A stretch of DNA of 5,581 nt from Patescibacteria group bacterium. Lineage in GTDB: Bacteria; Patescibacteriota; Gracilibacteria; JAHISY01. The translations under genes were made by a program, and so were the position numbers. Below, piece after piece: positions 4,603 through 5,581 of the stretch. The notes under the pieces were generated by a model. The model saw nothing but the letters and a program-made list of their open reading frames with translations. It was not told where the DNA came from and made no database searches. The stretch spans positions 1-5,581 of the forward strand of contig JAHISY010000022.1 of NCBI GenBank assembly GCA_018817365.1. Direction: 5' to 3'. Every line of letters starts with the position of its first letter. The stretch's first letter is position 1.

Positions 4603-4990
4603 AAATTGTGGTCTAAGCGCACTCTATCAATCGCGGATGGCAAAATAATGCCGGGTTGCAACTGAGAGCTTGAAACGCCCTTTCCACACAGAAAGGTGTT
4701 CTCCTTTCCAAAAATATTTTGCCTCGCTTGCGTGGTTAGAGCCTCACGCAGGCTACTTTCTGTGTTTGTTTTCGGTGTAGCAAATTTTAGGTTTGCTGTT
4801 TGTTTGAAAACGCTGTTCGAAAGCGTGGTTTCGTGGTGGAGTGGTGATTTAGACCAACTCCATCGCGAAGCAAAACAGCCGAAGCTGTGGTTAAGTAGCT
4901 CAGAATCTATTCTGGATTCTGCTACAATCTTTGCGGGTTGTGATTTGAAGGAAACGATGGAGCTAAATTATTCCTCGACCTCAGCGTTTC
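4575..4990 (-). ncRNA. Unidentified structured RNA, about 415 nt, with its own promoter and terminator
   Basis: Function unknown. A promoter with 17-bp spacing and a strong terminator bound it. These helices are visible (plus coordinates). H1 pairs GAAACGC at the predicted 5' end (4984-4990) with 4672-4678. H2 pairs 4955-4964 with 4856-4865, 10 bp. H3 is an 11-bp hairpin with a GA bulge (4895-4925). H4 is a cUUCGg hairpin (4875-4888). H5 pairs 4849-4856 with 4609-4616, 8 bp perfect. Hairpins lie at 4810-4826 and 4779-4797. H9 pairs 4756-4765 with 4686-4695, 10 bp perfect. A GCCT/AGGC plus GCGTG/CACGC arm spans 4721-4753. A 3' domain pairs 4658-4668 with 4622-4634 and encloses the small hairpin 4639-4652. 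H1 and H5 interlock as a pseudoknot, and H2 and H5 abut and could stack. The size recalls RNase P RNA or tmRNA. However, I find no GAGGAAAGUCC core, no TTCGAC plus GGTTCRA tRNA-like ends and no tag ending in Ala-Ala. The UUCG loops fix the strand as minus. Confidence 0.7.
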
Positions 4991-4995
4991 ATATC

Positions 4996-5024
4996 ATTGT
5001 ATTCTTCCTCTCGTGTGAAGTCAA
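4996..5024 (-). promoter_or_regulatory. Near-consensus promoter of the large structured RNA
   Basis: On the minus strand TTGACT (5019-5024), a 17-bp spacer and TACAAT (4996-5001) match consensus at 10 of 12 bases. Transcription would begin near 4989-4990, exactly at the first strand of helix H1. An inverted repeat, ATCATTG/CAATGAT, overlaps both boxes. Confidence 0.7.
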
Positions 5025-5532
5025 TGATTTAGAGCTTGTCGGAGATAAGAAGTGGTTGTATAAATAATTTATTCAATAAGAGACGTTGATGGAATCTTGC
5101 TTTTTTAAAGGAATTTCGCGATTTTTCAGATAATCCCAAAAAAGGACAAAATCTGCCTGATTTTAAATTTTTTACCGTTAAAATACTAAAATTCTGTTCT
5201 TTTAGATATTTTTCCGTTCTGATACCAATCTGCAATAAAAAAAGCTATTAATGCCACGCCCTCCTGCCGACAGATAGGTAGCATTGGCGCTTAAAAGATC
5301 AGAATTTAGGAATAAAATTAATTTATAAAAATGTAGGCTGTAGTATTTCTATTGCGAAGCGATATGAAAGCCAACAAGTAGCTAATTCAGCCTTTCTTGC
5401 TTTACTTAAGCCAAAATCCTGAAAAACAGGGAGACTAAAGCATAAAATAATCAACAAAAATTTGTCAAGTGCGAGAATCCCGCTTCCCGCTCGGCGAAAA
5501 TCAGATTTTGCACCGAAAAGTCATTTTATGTT
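5025..5532. other. AT-rich gene-free spacer
   Basis: No convincing gene is seen. The 68-codon minus-strand frame at 5029-5235 is very basic, has no family signature and overlaps the promoter of the large RNA, so it is not accepted. The spacer holds the inverted-repeat element at 5186-5309. It also has a small hairpin, CCTG-AAAAA-CAGG, at 5417-5429, which on the minus strand is followed by ATTTTGG and might be a weak terminator. No clear promoter for the gene beyond the right edge was found. Confidence 0.5.
5186..5309. repeat. 124-bp element with 18-bp terminal inverted repeats
   Basis: The left end CTAAAATTCTGTTCTTTTA (5186-5204) is the inverse of TAAAAGATCAGAATTTAG (5292-5309), with one bulge and one mismatch. 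Inside, AATGC (5250-5254) pairs with GCATT (5281-5285) around CTCCTGCCGACAGATAGG, which looks like a degenerate palindromic repeat. The element has no open frame. It could be a miniature inverted-repeat element or a long hairpin in RNA. No clear target duplication is seen. Confidence 0.5.
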
Positions 5533-5572
5533 TGTTAGGTGTTACGGCGTAAATGCGCCTTAAATACTAACA
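5533..5572 (+). promoter_or_regulatory. Leader hairpin before the gene beyond the right edge
   Basis: TGTTAG (5533-5538) pairs with CTAACA (5567-5572), then TTA with TAA, then GGCGT with GCGCC around the loop AAAT. The imperfect stem of about 14 bp ends 2 nt before the ribosome-binding site. It could act as a translational control element or as an mRNA-stabilising 5' hairpin. Confidence 0.45.
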
Positions 5573-5574
5573 TT

Positions 5575-5581
5575 TGAGGAG
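5575..5581 (+). promoter_or_regulatory. Shine-Dalgarno sequence of a gene starting beyond the window
   Basis: The window ends in TGAGGAG, a strong ribosome-binding site, with no start codon yet. A plus-strand gene should begin within about 5-12 bases past the edge. It is the only clear Shine-Dalgarno sequence seen; the three accepted genes lack one. Confidence 0.6.

Noticed and set aside
4575..4990. Identity as tmRNA or RNase P RNA
   Set aside because: The size fits, and GAGGAA...GCTCCAT faintly recalls the RNase P core. But the AAAGUCC part, its 3' partner, the tRNA-like ends and a peptide tag are all missing on the strand that carries the promoter.
4696..5067. 123-codon plus-strand frame
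   Set aside because: It runs antisense to the structured RNA, whose promoter, terminator and UUCG loops all point to the minus strand. The composition is odd, with many Phe and Trp, and no family is recognised.
5029..5235. 68-codon minus-strand frame
   Set aside because: It is strongly basic with no family signature, overlaps the promoter of the large RNA and has no ribosome-binding site. Not enough support to call a gene.

Overview
The window looks like a piece of a Patescibacteria (Candidate Phyla Radiation, Parcubacteria-like) chromosome. The basis is family recognition, not a search. The largest protein has the architecture of a membrane protein common in these genomes: a cytosolic N-terminal domain, one membrane segment and a baseplate-J-like outer part. 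Its neighbour is an FtsA/PilM-type actin-like ATPase. The spacers are AT-rich and full of short palindromic repeats of the kind common in such genomes. Both large genes end in TGA, so the standard code fits better than the UGA-glycine code of Gracilibacteria.

Layout. Positions 1-551 hold no convincing gene, only repeats: a 32-bp repeat, two opposed 9-bp-periodic arrays and small hairpins. A tandem promoter region (552-616) precedes a small helical protein of 79 residues (644-883, +). The rest up to about 5000 lies on the minus strand. Read in transcription order, it holds: a roughly 415-nt structured RNA with its own promoter and terminator (4990 to 4575); an AT-rich repeat block split by a second copy of the 32-bp repeat; the FtsA-like ATPase (4310 to 3057); a promoter-RNA-terminator unit of about 75 nt (2994 to 2920); a tRNA-like gene (2893 to 2820); and the baseplate-J-like membrane protein (2758 to 926). 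Positions 5025-5532 show no gene but contain a 124-bp inverted-repeat element. The window ends on a leader hairpin and a Shine-Dalgarno sequence for a gene starting beyond it on the plus strand.

How the parts may work together. The ATPase and the membrane protein lie in the same direction and share an identical CGCTAAAAT box exactly 9 nt before the start codon. This suggests co-regulated, nearly leaderless transcripts and perhaps one envelope-associated machine.

The two most unusual items are RNAs. First, the 75-nt RNA contains three blocks (12, 9 and 8 nt) perfectly complementary to the D and anticodon regions of the adjacent tRNA-like RNA, but in permuted order. The tRNA-like RNA itself has good acceptor and T arms and a poor anticodon stem. 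Second, the 415-nt RNA has a consensus promoter, about ten helices including a possible pseudoknot, and a cUUCGg hairpin and terminator. I could not match it to RNase P RNA, tmRNA or SRP RNA. Both identities are inferences from the sequence alone.
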